In this document: one piece after another, positions 36,388 through 44,545 of the stretch
How the letters are laid out: each line of letters starts with the position of its first letter
Position numbering within the stretch: position 1 is the first letter of the stretch
Origin: Anaerobacillus isosaccharinicus
GTDB lineage: Bacteria > Bacillota > Bacilli > Bacillales > Anaerobacillaceae
Direction: 5' to 3'
Assembly: GCF_001866075.3 (NCBI RefSeq)
Contig: NZ_CP063356.1
Coordinates: 248,001-312,000, forward strand
Length of the DNA: 64,000 nucleotides
The notes under the pieces: generated by a model
What the model was told of the DNA's origin: nothing
Databases searched by the model: none
Seen by the model: the letters and a program-made list of their open reading frames with translations, nothing else
Translations under genes and position numbers: made by a program

Positions 36388-37230
36388 TTATAATTGCATA
36401 TTCAATTGTTTGCGGAATACCTCTTTTACCATATAGGCGACACCATTTTGATTATTAGAACGAGTTACCCAGTCTGCTTGTTCGCGGATGTGCTTAGGTG
36501 CATTACCCATTGCTACACCTAATCCAACTTCGGTAATCATTTCAAGATCATTGTCAAAAGCGCCAATTGCGACCATTTGATTTAAACTAATTCCTAATTT
36601 TTTCCCAAGAACATGCAACCCTTTTGCTTTTGAAATCCCTTCAGAAACAATTTCCAAGCCACCCTCAGATGAAGAAGTTACATGGATACCAGGTATTTCT
36701 TTCATTAATTCCTCTTTGGCCGTTAAGCGTTCTTTTTCATTAAAAAAGAATGCATGAATTTTTGGCGGCATGATAGGCTCATTTAGTAAGTAATTACTTA
36801 ATGAATCCACAAATGTAACCGGGTAAAAAACCGGATCACCAATCCCAACTGTCATTTTGGCAACAAGGAAGTTCTTTTGCCTTATTTTGTTCCCAATCGC
36901 AAATTTCTCATGCATAACGCGAATATGGCATTTGTGCTTTTCTAAAAGTTCAACAATATGATATGCTTTCTCGTTATTCAACCTTCGTTCAAATATTGGA
37001 GCTTCTAATGAAGATCCAACAAACGCGCCGTCATGAGTAATGATATCCGTTTCTAAATCTAAGGCTTTTGCTACTTTTTGCGCTGAAGGAAATGACCTTC
37101 CAGTTGCAAGCGTAACATAAACACCTTTTCTCTTTGCAAACTCTACTGCTTCTTTTGTTTGTTTGGCTAAACGATGGTTCGACTGTAACAGCGTCCCATC
37201 TATATCTAGTGCTAATAAACGATATGCCAC
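36388..37230 (-). CDS. yhaX: Cof-type HAD-superfamily phosphatase (YhaX-like)
   Basis: 280 residues. HAD motifs: ALDIDGTLLQ (nucleophile Asp), LATGRSF, Lys in SKAKGLHVL, and GAFDNDLEMI (with Phe-Asn rather than the usual GDxxND). Large C2-type cap between about 85 and 190. Such enzymes hydrolyse sugar phosphates or related metabolites; the substrate is unknown. GTG start 37230 with AAAGGGGGA upstream. Order yhaX-yheA-yheB matches Bacillus subtilis, which is why I use the symbol. Confidence 0.82.
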   Translation of the reverse strand: MAYRLLALDIDGTLLQSNHRLAKQTKEAVEFAKRKGVYVTLATGRSFPSAQKVAKALDLETDIITHDGAFVGSSLEAPIFERRLNNEKAYHIVELLEKHKCHIRVMHEKFAIGNKIRQKNFLVAKMTVGIGDPVFYPVTFVDSLSNYLLNEPIMPPKIHAFFFNEKERLTAKEELMKEIPGIHVTSSSEGGLEIVSEGISKAKGLHVLGKKLGISLNQMVAIGAFDNDLEMITEVGLGVAMGNAPKHIREQADWVTRSNNQNGVAYMVKEVFRKQLNMQL

Positions 37231-37307
37231 TCTTGATCCCCCTTTTCATAACATTTCACTGTTTGGTAAAAGCCTATGATAAATTTAGGAACAATAGAAC
37301 AAGTTTG

Positions 37308-37446
37308 AATGTAGAATGTGGAATGTAAAGTGTAGAGTGTGGAATGTAGAGTTATGAAAGTAACTCAAAGATGTATTAAAAAATTCGCATTAAGTTGTTC
37401 GGAATTTATTAAAAGGCTGCCTAGAGCTCCCCCATAACTCTAAACT
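37308..37446. repeat. Heptamer-array intergenic repeat element 5
   Basis: Left array of five to six units (GAATGTGGAATGTAAAGTGT), long core with CCTAGAGCTCCC, short right array (AACTCTAAACTAAA). Lies between the HAD gene and yheA. Confidence 0.6.
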
Positions 37447-37479
37447 AAAAAAATGACCCCTAAAGGTCATTTTTTTTAT
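37447..37479 (-). terminator. Terminator after yheA
   Basis: AAAAAATGACC-CCTAAA-GGTCATTTTTTTT, 5 bases past the yheA stop. Confidence 0.88.
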
Positions 37480-37483
37480 AGTG

Positions 37484-37837
37484 CTATTCGCCTTCGCCTA
37501 ATCCGTAAAGCTCTTCTAGTGGCTCAGCGATGATTCTGTTTAGGTCACCGATTAATTGGCTCATGCGTTGTTCTGCTTCCATAAGCTTCCCAATTACTTC
37601 GTGCTGTTGAACAAGTTCAAAAACGCTTTGAGCTTTTTGAATTTCTTCTTCAGTAAGTTCCATACCTTGCATTTGCTTTTGTTGAAGCTCCATTTGAATA
37701 GCACGGAAGCCATCAAGCATTTGCTTCGCCTGAGCATCAGCATTAACTTTAGCATGAAGTTCTGCTAATTGGTTGAATTCATCACTTTCTTTAAGTACAC
37801 GGCTAAGTTCATGAGCCTTGTCATATGTGTTTGACAT
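37484..37837 (-). CDS. yheA: YheA, YlbF/YmcA family protein
   Basis: 117 residues, almost wholly helical (YDKAHELSRVLKESDEFNQLAEL, QQKQMQGMELTEEE), the DUF964 layout of YlbF/YmcA relatives. In Bacillus some members form a complex with RNase Y; YheA itself has no defined role. AGGAGG ribosome site before ATG 37837. Confidence 0.88.
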   Translation of the reverse strand: MSNTYDKAHELSRVLKESDEFNQLAELHAKVNADAQAKQMLDGFRAIQMELQQKQMQGMELTEEEIQKAQSVFELVQQHEVIGKLMEAEQRMSQLIGDLNRIIAEPLEELYGLGEGE

Positions 37838-37951
37838 AGTTAAAACCTCCTGATTTTGCCTATCACTTAATCAAATAAGCAATGGCTATGTATTAATTAC
37901 TCCTTCACGACTATAACACTTTTACAAACTTAATTCATCTCATATGGGAAA

Positions 37952-39088
37952 TTAGCTCAAAAAAATTATAAAAATTCCTTGAAAAAGTCCAATTAACCCA
38001 CCTAATAAAGCACCTAAATATGTTATTAATTTTAGTTCTCGTCTTGAAATGGAAAGGACCATATCCTCTAGTCGACTGACTGAAAATTGCTCTACTTGAT
38101 CTTTTACAACTTCTTCTAAATGAAGCTTTTTTAAAAGGTGAACTAATTCCTTTGAAACGGCTTGTCCAATTTTATCCAATGCACGTGGCACAACTTCTTC
38201 AACCAAAGGTTTCTCAATAATTGCTGTCCACTCATCAAGCGGCTTATCTAAATAAGCAAGTGGTACGTTTTCCATGATCTTAGCTTGGACATATGTTGCT
38301 ACTTCCTTTAAATTTATATGTTTTTCTACTTCTTCTACTTTTAGTTGTTTTACTTGCTCCCATTCCTTTTTAAGAAATACTTCGATCAGTTGGTGAGTCC
38401 CATCATCACTTAACATTTTCATAATCTCAGGTTGAAGTTTATCAACTAACCGTTCGTTCCCCAAAAACATGGATACCATATTTCCTAATGCGCCTCGTCC
38501 CGCTAAAAAGCGATCAACCATATTACTTAATCTCTCAATCCCTTCAGGACTACTAAAATAATTTTTTCCTTTTTCAATAAAAACAACTGTCAGCTTTGGA
38601 ATATAAGCTTCTACCTTCTCATTTAAATTTTTAGGAATTAGATCGTTTAATGGTAATGGACGAAGCTCATGAATGATTGCATCTGTTCTATTTGTCATCC
38701 ATTCGTCTAATTTAAGCTGCACTTTCTCTTTGCCATGAGTAATTCCAGCCCACTTTTCAAGCACGTCTTCTAAGGTTTCCTTACTTTGCAGGAAATTTCT
38801 TACTTCACCCTGTACCCAAGCTGTCATTTCGTTCATAAAAAACTTATCCTGAAGCTTTTTTTGCAATCCTTCTGGAGTTAATAGGTGATTTACGACGAGC
38901 TTACCAAGTTGATCAGCTAACTCTCCTCTACGCTTTGGAATTAACCCTGGGGTAAATGGAACTCGCCATCCTCCAATATAATAAGCCCGGTAAGGTCGAA
39001 ACAGCATCTTAATTGCCAGAGAGTTTGTAACCCCACCGATTAAGGCCCCAACTAGCACCATAATAACAATAACAATAAAAACTTCCAC
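37952..39088 (-). CDS. yheB: DUF445 membrane protein YheB
   Basis: About 378 residues. An N-terminal helix with GALIGGVTNSLAIKMLFRP, then PFTPGLIPKRRGELADQLG, long amphipathic helices, and a C-terminal helix (YLGALLGGLIGLFQGIFIIF): the DUF445/YheB pattern of two terminal membrane anchors around a large helical domain. GTG 39088 is preceded by GAGGAG; GTG 39097 overlaps that site. Function unknown; sporulation-linked in Bacillus by its neighbourhood. Confidence 0.88.
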   Translation of the reverse strand: MEVFIVIVIMVLVGALIGGVTNSLAIKMLFRPYRAYYIGGWRVPFTPGLIPKRRGELADQLGKLVVNHLLTPEGLQKKLQDKFFMNEMTAWVQGEVRNFLQSKETLEDVLEKWAGITHGKEKVQLKLDEWMTNRTDAIIHELRPLPLNDLIPKNLNEKVEAYIPKLTVVFIEKGKNYFSSPEGIERLSNMVDRFLAGRGALGNMVSMFLGNERLVDKLQPEIMKMLSDDGTHQLIEVFLKKEWEQVKQLKVEEVEKHINLKEVATYVQAKIMENVPLAYLDKPLDEWTAIIEKPLVEEVVPRALDKIGQAVSKELVHLLKKLHLEEVVKDQVEQFSVSRLEDMVLSISRRELKLITYLGALLGGLIGLFQGIFIIFLS

Positions 39089-39176
39089 TAACGTCACTCC
39101 TCTTTCCTTAACAAAGATTCTTCTTCACACATACACCTAAAAATACATAGGATACGATATCAACACATGCCTAATT

Positions 39177-39276
39177 AATGTAGAATGCAAAATGTAAAAT
39201 GTAGAATTATTGAAAGCACTGCCTCGTAGCTCTTCTTTCGCCATTCTACATTCTAAATTCTACATTTTAAATTTAA
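39177..39276. repeat. Heptamer-array intergenic repeat element 6
   Basis: Left array GTAGAATGCAAAATGTAAAA, core ACTGCCTCGTAGCTC, right array CATTCTACATTCTAAATTCT. Fills the gap between divergent yheB and the ATP-grasp operon. Confidence 0.75.
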
Positions 39277-39294
39277 TTAAAATGAGTGGTCTAA

Positions 39295-40665
39295 ATGTTC
39301 ATGAGAAAAGTAATTTTTCAGGTTGATAATAATAGTTGTTTTGATAGTGATCGCATTCAAATATCGCGATCTTTATGTAAGAGTTTTGGATTAAAGAATA
39401 GTGAGATCGTCAAGTTTCAATTCGGTAGTCAGGTAGAAGAGGTAACAATAGTTGAAGTTCACTCGTCTAAAGTACCTACTATCGAAATCACACCAGAGCT
39501 TGCTGAAAAATTAGTCATTCCTTTTGAAATATTGCCAATACATTGTCTATATAAACAGGATGAGAATACACTTAAATTAGGACCAATCATAGCGTGTATT
39601 ACTAACCAAATGTACCACGAAGATTTAAAGTTTGGAAGTATGACAACATTTTTTGAAGAATTAGCAAGATTTGCAAAACGTCATCACATTTTATTTTATG
39701 TGAAACCTTTAATGAAATGGGAAGAACAGTTTTATGGCCATTCTTATCAACATGAACAATGGCAAAGTTATTTATTCCCTAAACCAGATGCCGTTTATAA
39801 CCGAATTGGTTCAAGATCTTTCGAAACATCGGCAGCGTATGAACAATTTGCCCAATTTTTACAACAACAAAAAGTAAATTACTTTAACCACTGTTTTTTA
39901 GATAAGTGGGAAATCCACGAAGCGTTATCTAGTTTTCCCGAAATAACACCTTACTTACCAAACACAACACTTCTAGATGACTATGACACTTTCGCCGAGA
40001 AACTAACACTTTATGATTGTATTTTCGTAAAGCCAGTCAACGGTAGTCAAGGAAGACAAATATTAAAGATTGTAAAAGAAGATGGAGGCTATATTGTTTA
40101 TTATTCTTCATTCTCTCAGGAGATTTCCACTTTTTTCAAATCTAGCTACATTCTACACAAACGTCTAAAGGAGCGCTTAAAGAAAAAAACCTTTATTGTT
40201 CAACAAGGCATTGATCTCATTCGCTTTGATGAAGAGCGTCCTCTCGATTTTCGTATTCTTTGCATTAAGAATGAGGAAAGTCAATGGAAAGTCATTTCTT
40301 CTGTGGCAAGGATTTCACCTAAGGAACGTATGGTTTCGAATTTAGCCCAAGGTGGCGAGCAAAAAAGACCATTTGATGTGCTATCGGAACTGTTTGATGA
40401 AAAGCTGGCAAAGCAATATGTAAGATTAATGGGTGAGCTAGCCGTTGAAGTAGCAAATTTAATTACCGAAAGCCATGATGGTTTGTTTGGTGAGCTTGGT
40501 ATCGACATTGCTCTAGATAAAGAAGGAAAGCTTTGGATTATCGAAGTAAACTCAAAGCCTTCGAAAACAGAGATAGATGAACCTAATGAGCGAATAAGAC
40601 CATCTACTAGAGCTATTATTGCTTATCTAGCTCACTTATCTGGGTATTCTCTGCAAAGAAACTAA
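39295..40665 (+). CDS. YheC/YheD-family ATP-grasp protein 1
   Basis: 456 residues, YheD-like length. N-terminal beta-rich domain (about 1-110), a middle region with PDAVYNRIGSRSFE and FLDKWEIHEAL, then the ATP-grasp fold: CIFVKPVNGSQGRQILKI (nucleotide loop), DFRILCIKNEE, SNLAQGGEQ, and LGIDIALDKEGKLWIIEVNSKPSKTEID with the metal-binding E-x-N. YheC/YheD are endospore coat-associated in Bacillus; their reaction is unknown. First of four tandem paralogues. ATG 39295, with GAGTGG upstream. Confidence 0.85.
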   Translation: MFMRKVIFQVDNNSCFDSDRIQISRSLCKSFGLKNSEIVKFQFGSQVEEVTIVEVHSSKVPTIEITPELAEKLVIPFEILPIHCLYKQDENTLKLGPIIACITNQMYHEDLKFGSMTTFFEELARFAKRHHILFYVKPLMKWEEQFYGHSYQHEQWQSYLFPKPDAVYNRIGSRSFETSAAYEQFAQFLQQQKVNYFNHCFLDKWEIHEALSSFPEITPYLPNTTLLDDYDTFAEKLTLYDCIFVKPVNGSQGRQILKIVKEDGGYIVYYSSFSQEISTFFKSSYILHKRLKERLKKKTFIVQQGIDLIRFDEERPLDFRILCIKNEESQWKVISSVARISPKERMVSNLAQGGEQKRPFDVLSELFDEKLAKQYVRLMGELAVEVANLITESHDGLFGELGIDIALDKEGKLWIIEVNSKPSKTEIDEPNERIRPSTRAIIAYLAHLSGYSLQRN

Positions 40666-40689
40666 AAAGGGAAAAAGGAGAGATAATTC

Positions 40690-41766
40690 ATGGTGACTCT
40701 CGGAGTATTAGTAACGAATCTTCTCCAAGAAGAAGATTATTTTACTGCTATGGCGAAAGCTGCTTTTTTTGAGGACGTAAATCTATTTCTTTTTTTACCT
40801 AGTGACCTTGATCCGAGCGAAAAAAAGGTAAAGGGGAAATTTTTCTGTCATGAGTCTAACAGTTGGCAAGAAAATCTCTTCGAACTACCTATGTTTGTTT
40901 ATGATCGCTGTTTTTACGAAAATGAAGAAATCTTTAAAAACCATTTCCCTCTTGTTTCATGGTTAAAGTCTCAGTCCGATATTTACTTTTTAGGCCACGG
41001 GCTTCCAAATAAATGGGTTGTGCACACTATTTTGAAAGATGATCATTTAATCAATCCTTTTCTTCCAGATACTAAACTTATTACAAAACCGAGTGTAGTA
41101 TTTTCAATGTTAGCTAGAGAAAAGTCTGTTCTCTTAAAACCAATAAGTGGTTCCCAAGGAAAAGGTATATTTGTTTTAACGTGTAAAGACAACGGTTATG
41201 AGCTTTTTGCCAAGAAAAGCGGAGAACCTTTTCATAAACAAATTTCAAAGAGACAAGTAGAACATTTAATAAACAAAGTTACATCAAAACGAAAGTACTT
41301 GGTTCAGCCTTTCTTACAACTAACGAACCAAGATCAACGTCCATTCGATTTACGAATATTTCTACAGAAAAATAAAGAAGGAAAATGGACGGTAGTAGGA
41401 AGAGGTATTCGCACTGGAAAAATTGGTGATTACACATCAAACTTAGGCAGTGGTGGCGAAGTTTCCTCTTTTGATGAATGGCTACACCACCTGCCAATGG
41501 ATGCTTGGCAACCATTTCAACAAACTCTAATAACACTAGTAGAACGTATTCCAAACATTTTAGAAAAAAATGGTCAGCAGCTCTTTGAAGTCGGCCTCGA
41601 TTTTGGCTTCGCTTTAGATGGGAAGCTTTGGCTCTTGGAAGTTAATTCAAAGCCTGGGAGAAAGGTCATCACAACTTGTTTTCCTGACAAAAAAAATAGT
41701 TTGGCAAAAGCACCAATTGACTACTGTTTGTATTTAGATAAGCAAAGAAAGGGAGTTGGAAATTAA
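40690..41766 (+). CDS. YheC/YheD-family ATP-grasp protein 2 (short, YheC-like)
   Basis: 358 residues, lacking the N-terminal beta domain of proteins 1 and 3, so closest to YheC in length. Middle motif MFVYDRCFYENEEIF and GLPNKWVVHTIL; ATP-grasp motifs SVLLKPISGSQGKGIFVL, PFDLRIFLQKN, SNLGSGGEVS, and VGLDFGFALDGKLWLLEVNSKPGRK. AAAAGGAGAG ribosome site before ATG 40690, 25 bases after gene 1. Its stop overlaps the start of gene 3 (TAATG). Confidence 0.85.
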   Translation: MVTLGVLVTNLLQEEDYFTAMAKAAFFEDVNLFLFLPSDLDPSEKKVKGKFFCHESNSWQENLFELPMFVYDRCFYENEEIFKNHFPLVSWLKSQSDIYFLGHGLPNKWVVHTILKDDHLINPFLPDTKLITKPSVVFSMLAREKSVLLKPISGSQGKGIFVLTCKDNGYELFAKKSGEPFHKQISKRQVEHLINKVTSKRKYLVQPFLQLTNQDQRPFDLRIFLQKNKEGKWTVVGRGIRTGKIGDYTSNLGSGGEVSSFDEWLHHLPMDAWQPFQQTLITLVERIPNILEKNGQQLFEVGLDFGFALDGKLWLLEVNSKPGRKVITTCFPDKKNSLAKAPIDYCLYLDKQRKGVGN

Positions 41767-43166
41767 TGATGCAAGAAGCGTTACCATTAAAAATGGAAGA
41801 AAATAATTCAGGAACACTCTACGTTCCTGTCGACTTGTTTAAGCAATACGTGGAACGAGTTCAGTTTCCTAAAGCCATTTCCTTTGGTACAAAAACGATT
41901 CAGTGTGAAGTTGCACCACATCCAGATCAGAAAAATGAATATATGATTTCTAAAAACTTATGGGAAGCGTTAATGATTCCACATGAAGGATTAATTCATT
42001 TACTTCAAAAAGAAGATACAGTGTTTATTGGACCTTTAGTAGGCATATTCACTGCTGGTTTCACTCAATTTAACTTACGACCTATCGGAGAACGATCTTT
42101 ATTCTTTGCTAAATTACTTTCTGTAGAAAAGAAGGTTGGCGCTTTTTACTTTGTCTTTGGTGCACACCAAATTGATTGGGGCAACGGGACAGTGAATGGC
42201 TATTTTTACACAGCTGACGGTTGGAAACAAATTAAAGTACCTATCCCTAATGTCGTTTATGATCGTCTCCCTAATCGAAAAGTGGAAAACCTCGAGTTTT
42301 CTAAACAGGTAAAAGAACGACTTCAAACAGAATATGACATTCCTTGGTTTAATCCAGGCTTCTTTAATAAATGGGATATCCATCAAATGCTAATCAATGA
42401 TGTGAAAGCTAGTAAACATTTGCCTAAAAGCTATTTTCAGCCTGAATTTACTGATATCCAAAATTTACTTGAGACATATAAGCAAGTTTATATTAAACCT
42501 GCTAATGGCAGCCTTGGTTTAGGAATTCAGCAACTAATCCAAAAAAAGGATGAACCTTTCGTCTATTGTAGATTCCGAAACAATGAAGAAAATCGCTTAA
42601 GAAGATATTCTTCATTAAAACGATTAGTTCGACGCCAATTTCCATTTGGTTTGGAAGACATGATCGCTCAGCAAGGAATTAATTTATTAAAGTGGAATAA
42701 CAATCCAATTGATTTTCGAATTCATACGAACAAAGATGAACATGGGAGATGGTGTTTGAGTGCTATCGCAGCTAAAATTGCAGGCACCGGAAGCATTACT
42801 ACACATGTAAAAAGCGGTGGCGAAGTGAAAACTGTAAAAGAAATCCTTCATGATATTGGCGCAAATCCAGCGATAATAAAAAAACTACATGAAACAGCTT
42901 TAATGTTAAGCGAGAGAATTGATCATCATATGCCTGGCTTTATCGGAGAAATCGGGTTTGATATTGGTGTTGACCAGAGTGAACATGTTTGGATGTTTGA
43001 GGCTAATTCTAAACCTGGAAGAACGATTTTTTCACACCCAAAATTAAAAGGGGACGATTTACAATCACGGCGCCTTCCATTGGAGTATGCGATTTTTCTA
43101 TTTAAACAGTCGGTTGAAAAACAGCCAGAACTCGTGAATGCAAATGAACATTTTTTACAATTATGA
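41766..43166 (+). CDS. YheC/YheD-family ATP-grasp protein 3 (YheD-like)
   Basis: 466 residues with N-terminal beta domain and ATP-grasp core: QVYIKPANGSLGLGIQQL, PIDFRIHTNKDEHGRW, THVKSGGEVK, IGFDIGVDQSEHVWMFEANSKPGR. Conserved linker motif FNKWDIHQML just before the ATP-grasp domain, as in the other three. TAATG coupling to gene 2 and a 29-base overlap with gene 4. Confidence 0.85.
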   Translation: MMQEALPLKMEENNSGTLYVPVDLFKQYVERVQFPKAISFGTKTIQCEVAPHPDQKNEYMISKNLWEALMIPHEGLIHLLQKEDTVFIGPLVGIFTAGFTQFNLRPIGERSLFFAKLLSVEKKVGAFYFVFGAHQIDWGNGTVNGYFYTADGWKQIKVPIPNVVYDRLPNRKVENLEFSKQVKERLQTEYDIPWFNPGFFNKWDIHQMLINDVKASKHLPKSYFQPEFTDIQNLLETYKQVYIKPANGSLGLGIQQLIQKKDEPFVYCRFRNNEENRLRRYSSLKRLVRRQFPFGLEDMIAQQGINLLKWNNNPIDFRIHTNKDEHGRWCLSAIAAKIAGTGSITTHVKSGGEVKTVKEILHDIGANPAIIKKLHETALMLSERIDHHMPGFIGEIGFDIGVDQSEHVWMFEANSKPGRTIFSHPKLKGDDLQSRRLPLEYAIFLFKQSVEKQPELVNANEHFLQL

Positions 43167-44295
43167 TGAAAATGAGTGGCAAAGTGATCGTGAGCAATCT
43201 TTAGGTTTCGGGAAAAATCTACTTCCTATTAAAATCGGTAAGTCCGGTACTAGTTCCTGTTTTCTTGTTAAAAAGCAAAATAAGAAAGTCGGCCCTCTCA
43301 TTGGTATTTTGGCGAGTAAAGAAGGACGGAACGATTTTTACGGGAATCGTTCTACCTTTAAAAAAATCCAAAATTACTTACAAAAGCATGGTGGGGTTTC
43401 CTTCGTTATGACTCCTGAAGGCTATAACGGCGAAGAAAAAATTCATGGCTTTCTCTATGATCATGGAAAGTGGCGAAAAGCTATCTTTCCTCTTCCAGAT
43501 ATTATCTATAATCGAGTTGCATCCTATAAAGCTGAACAATATTTAGATGTAATAAAAAAAATGGCGTTCAATAACGCCATTCCTTTTTATAATCCGCATT
43601 TTTTTGAAAAATGGGAAACATTTAAGCAATTGAGTAATAATACATTTTTACTCTCGTATTTACCCAGTACAGCGCTTTTGGAGAATATTGATCAATTGCA
43701 CTACTGGCTTTTGGAATATAATTCCCTTATAGTAAAGCCCGTTCTAAGCAATCGTGGGAAAGGGATTTCCCTGATTAATAAACTAGAAAATCGTTATAAA
43801 GTAAAAACAAATAGTTCGAGTAAGTGTTTCGATAGCATCGAAGCCGTTTGGGAAGACATTAATAAGGATTCAAAGACTATTATCCAACAAAAAGTACAGT
43901 TGAAGCAGTATAACAATCGTCCATACGACTTACGAATTTTAGTTCAACGTCAGAAGGATACTTGGGCAATCTCTGGCATTGGTGTCCGCTGCGCGGGACT
44001 CGGAGCTATCACTACTCACGTACCTCAAGGCGGAGAAATCCTTTCTTTTGAGTCAGTTAATGATGGTTTAAATTTAGAAGAAATTGAGCTTCTTGCCAGT
44101 GAGGTTGCCCACCAACTTGAACTTGCTTACGGCTACTTATGTGAGTTCTCCATTGATTTAGGTGTAGACGAAAATAACCGCTTTTGGATTTTTGAAATAA
44201 ACTCAAAACCGATGAAATTCGACGAACCGCATATCCAAAAAAAGGCTTTAGATACACTGATCCAATGCTTTTACGATGATGCGGGATTTAGTTAG
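43138..44295 (+). CDS. YheC/YheD-family ATP-grasp protein 4
   Basis: 385 residues with a shortened N-terminal domain. Motifs PDIIYNRVASYKAE, FFEKWETFKQL, SLIVKPVLSNRGKGISLI, PYDLRILVQRQ, THVPQGGEIL, FSIDLGVDENNRFWIFEINSKP. The nucleotide loop differs (VLSNRGKG against NGSQGRQ or SGSQGKG), which may mark a different substrate. The start codon lies inside gene 3, so it is probably made by coupled translation. Followed by a heptamer-array element and a terminator. Confidence 0.84.
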   Translation: MQMNIFYNYDENEWQSDREQSLGFGKNLLPIKIGKSGTSSCFLVKKQNKKVGPLIGILASKEGRNDFYGNRSTFKKIQNYLQKHGGVSFVMTPEGYNGEEKIHGFLYDHGKWRKAIFPLPDIIYNRVASYKAEQYLDVIKKMAFNNAIPFYNPHFFEKWETFKQLSNNTFLLSYLPSTALLENIDQLHYWLLEYNSLIVKPVLSNRGKGISLINKLENRYKVKTNSSSKCFDSIEAVWEDINKDSKTIIQQKVQLKQYNNRPYDLRILVQRQKDTWAISGIGVRCAGLGAITTHVPQGGEILSFESVNDGLNLEEIELLASEVAHQLELAYGYLCEFSIDLGVDENNRFWIFEINSKPMKFDEPHIQKKALDTLIQCFYDDAGFS

Positions 44296-44545
44296 TTTAG
44301 AGTTTAAAGTGTAGAGTGTAGAGTCTTTGTGGGGAAGCTCGATGATACAAAACCACACTTTTAATATTGTGATATATTCCATAAAAATATCGTCTACACT
44401 AAAAAAGCTCGAGACTGCCCCACAGTCTTCGAGCTCTTTTACTCATCTCTGAAACACCCTCACAACTTTAAACTCTACATTTTACATTACTTTCTAAACT
44501 CAATCTTCAAATTCTACATTCTACATTTTACATTCTACATTCTAT
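44293..44545. repeat. Heptamer-array intergenic repeat element 7 (composite)
   Basis: Left array GTTTAGAGTTTAAAGTGTAG; right side has two stacked arrays, TTTAAACTCTACATTTTACA and then AATTCTACATTCTACATTTT, running up to the stop of the metal ATPase gene. A strong terminator is in the core. Looks like two elements merged. Confidence 0.7.
44397..44442. terminator. Strong bidirectional terminator
   Basis: AAAAAAGCTCGAGACTG-CCCCA-CAGTCTTCGAGCTCTTTT; stem of about 14 pairs with one bulge. Ends the ATP-grasp operon and the metal ATPase operon. Confidence 0.88.
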
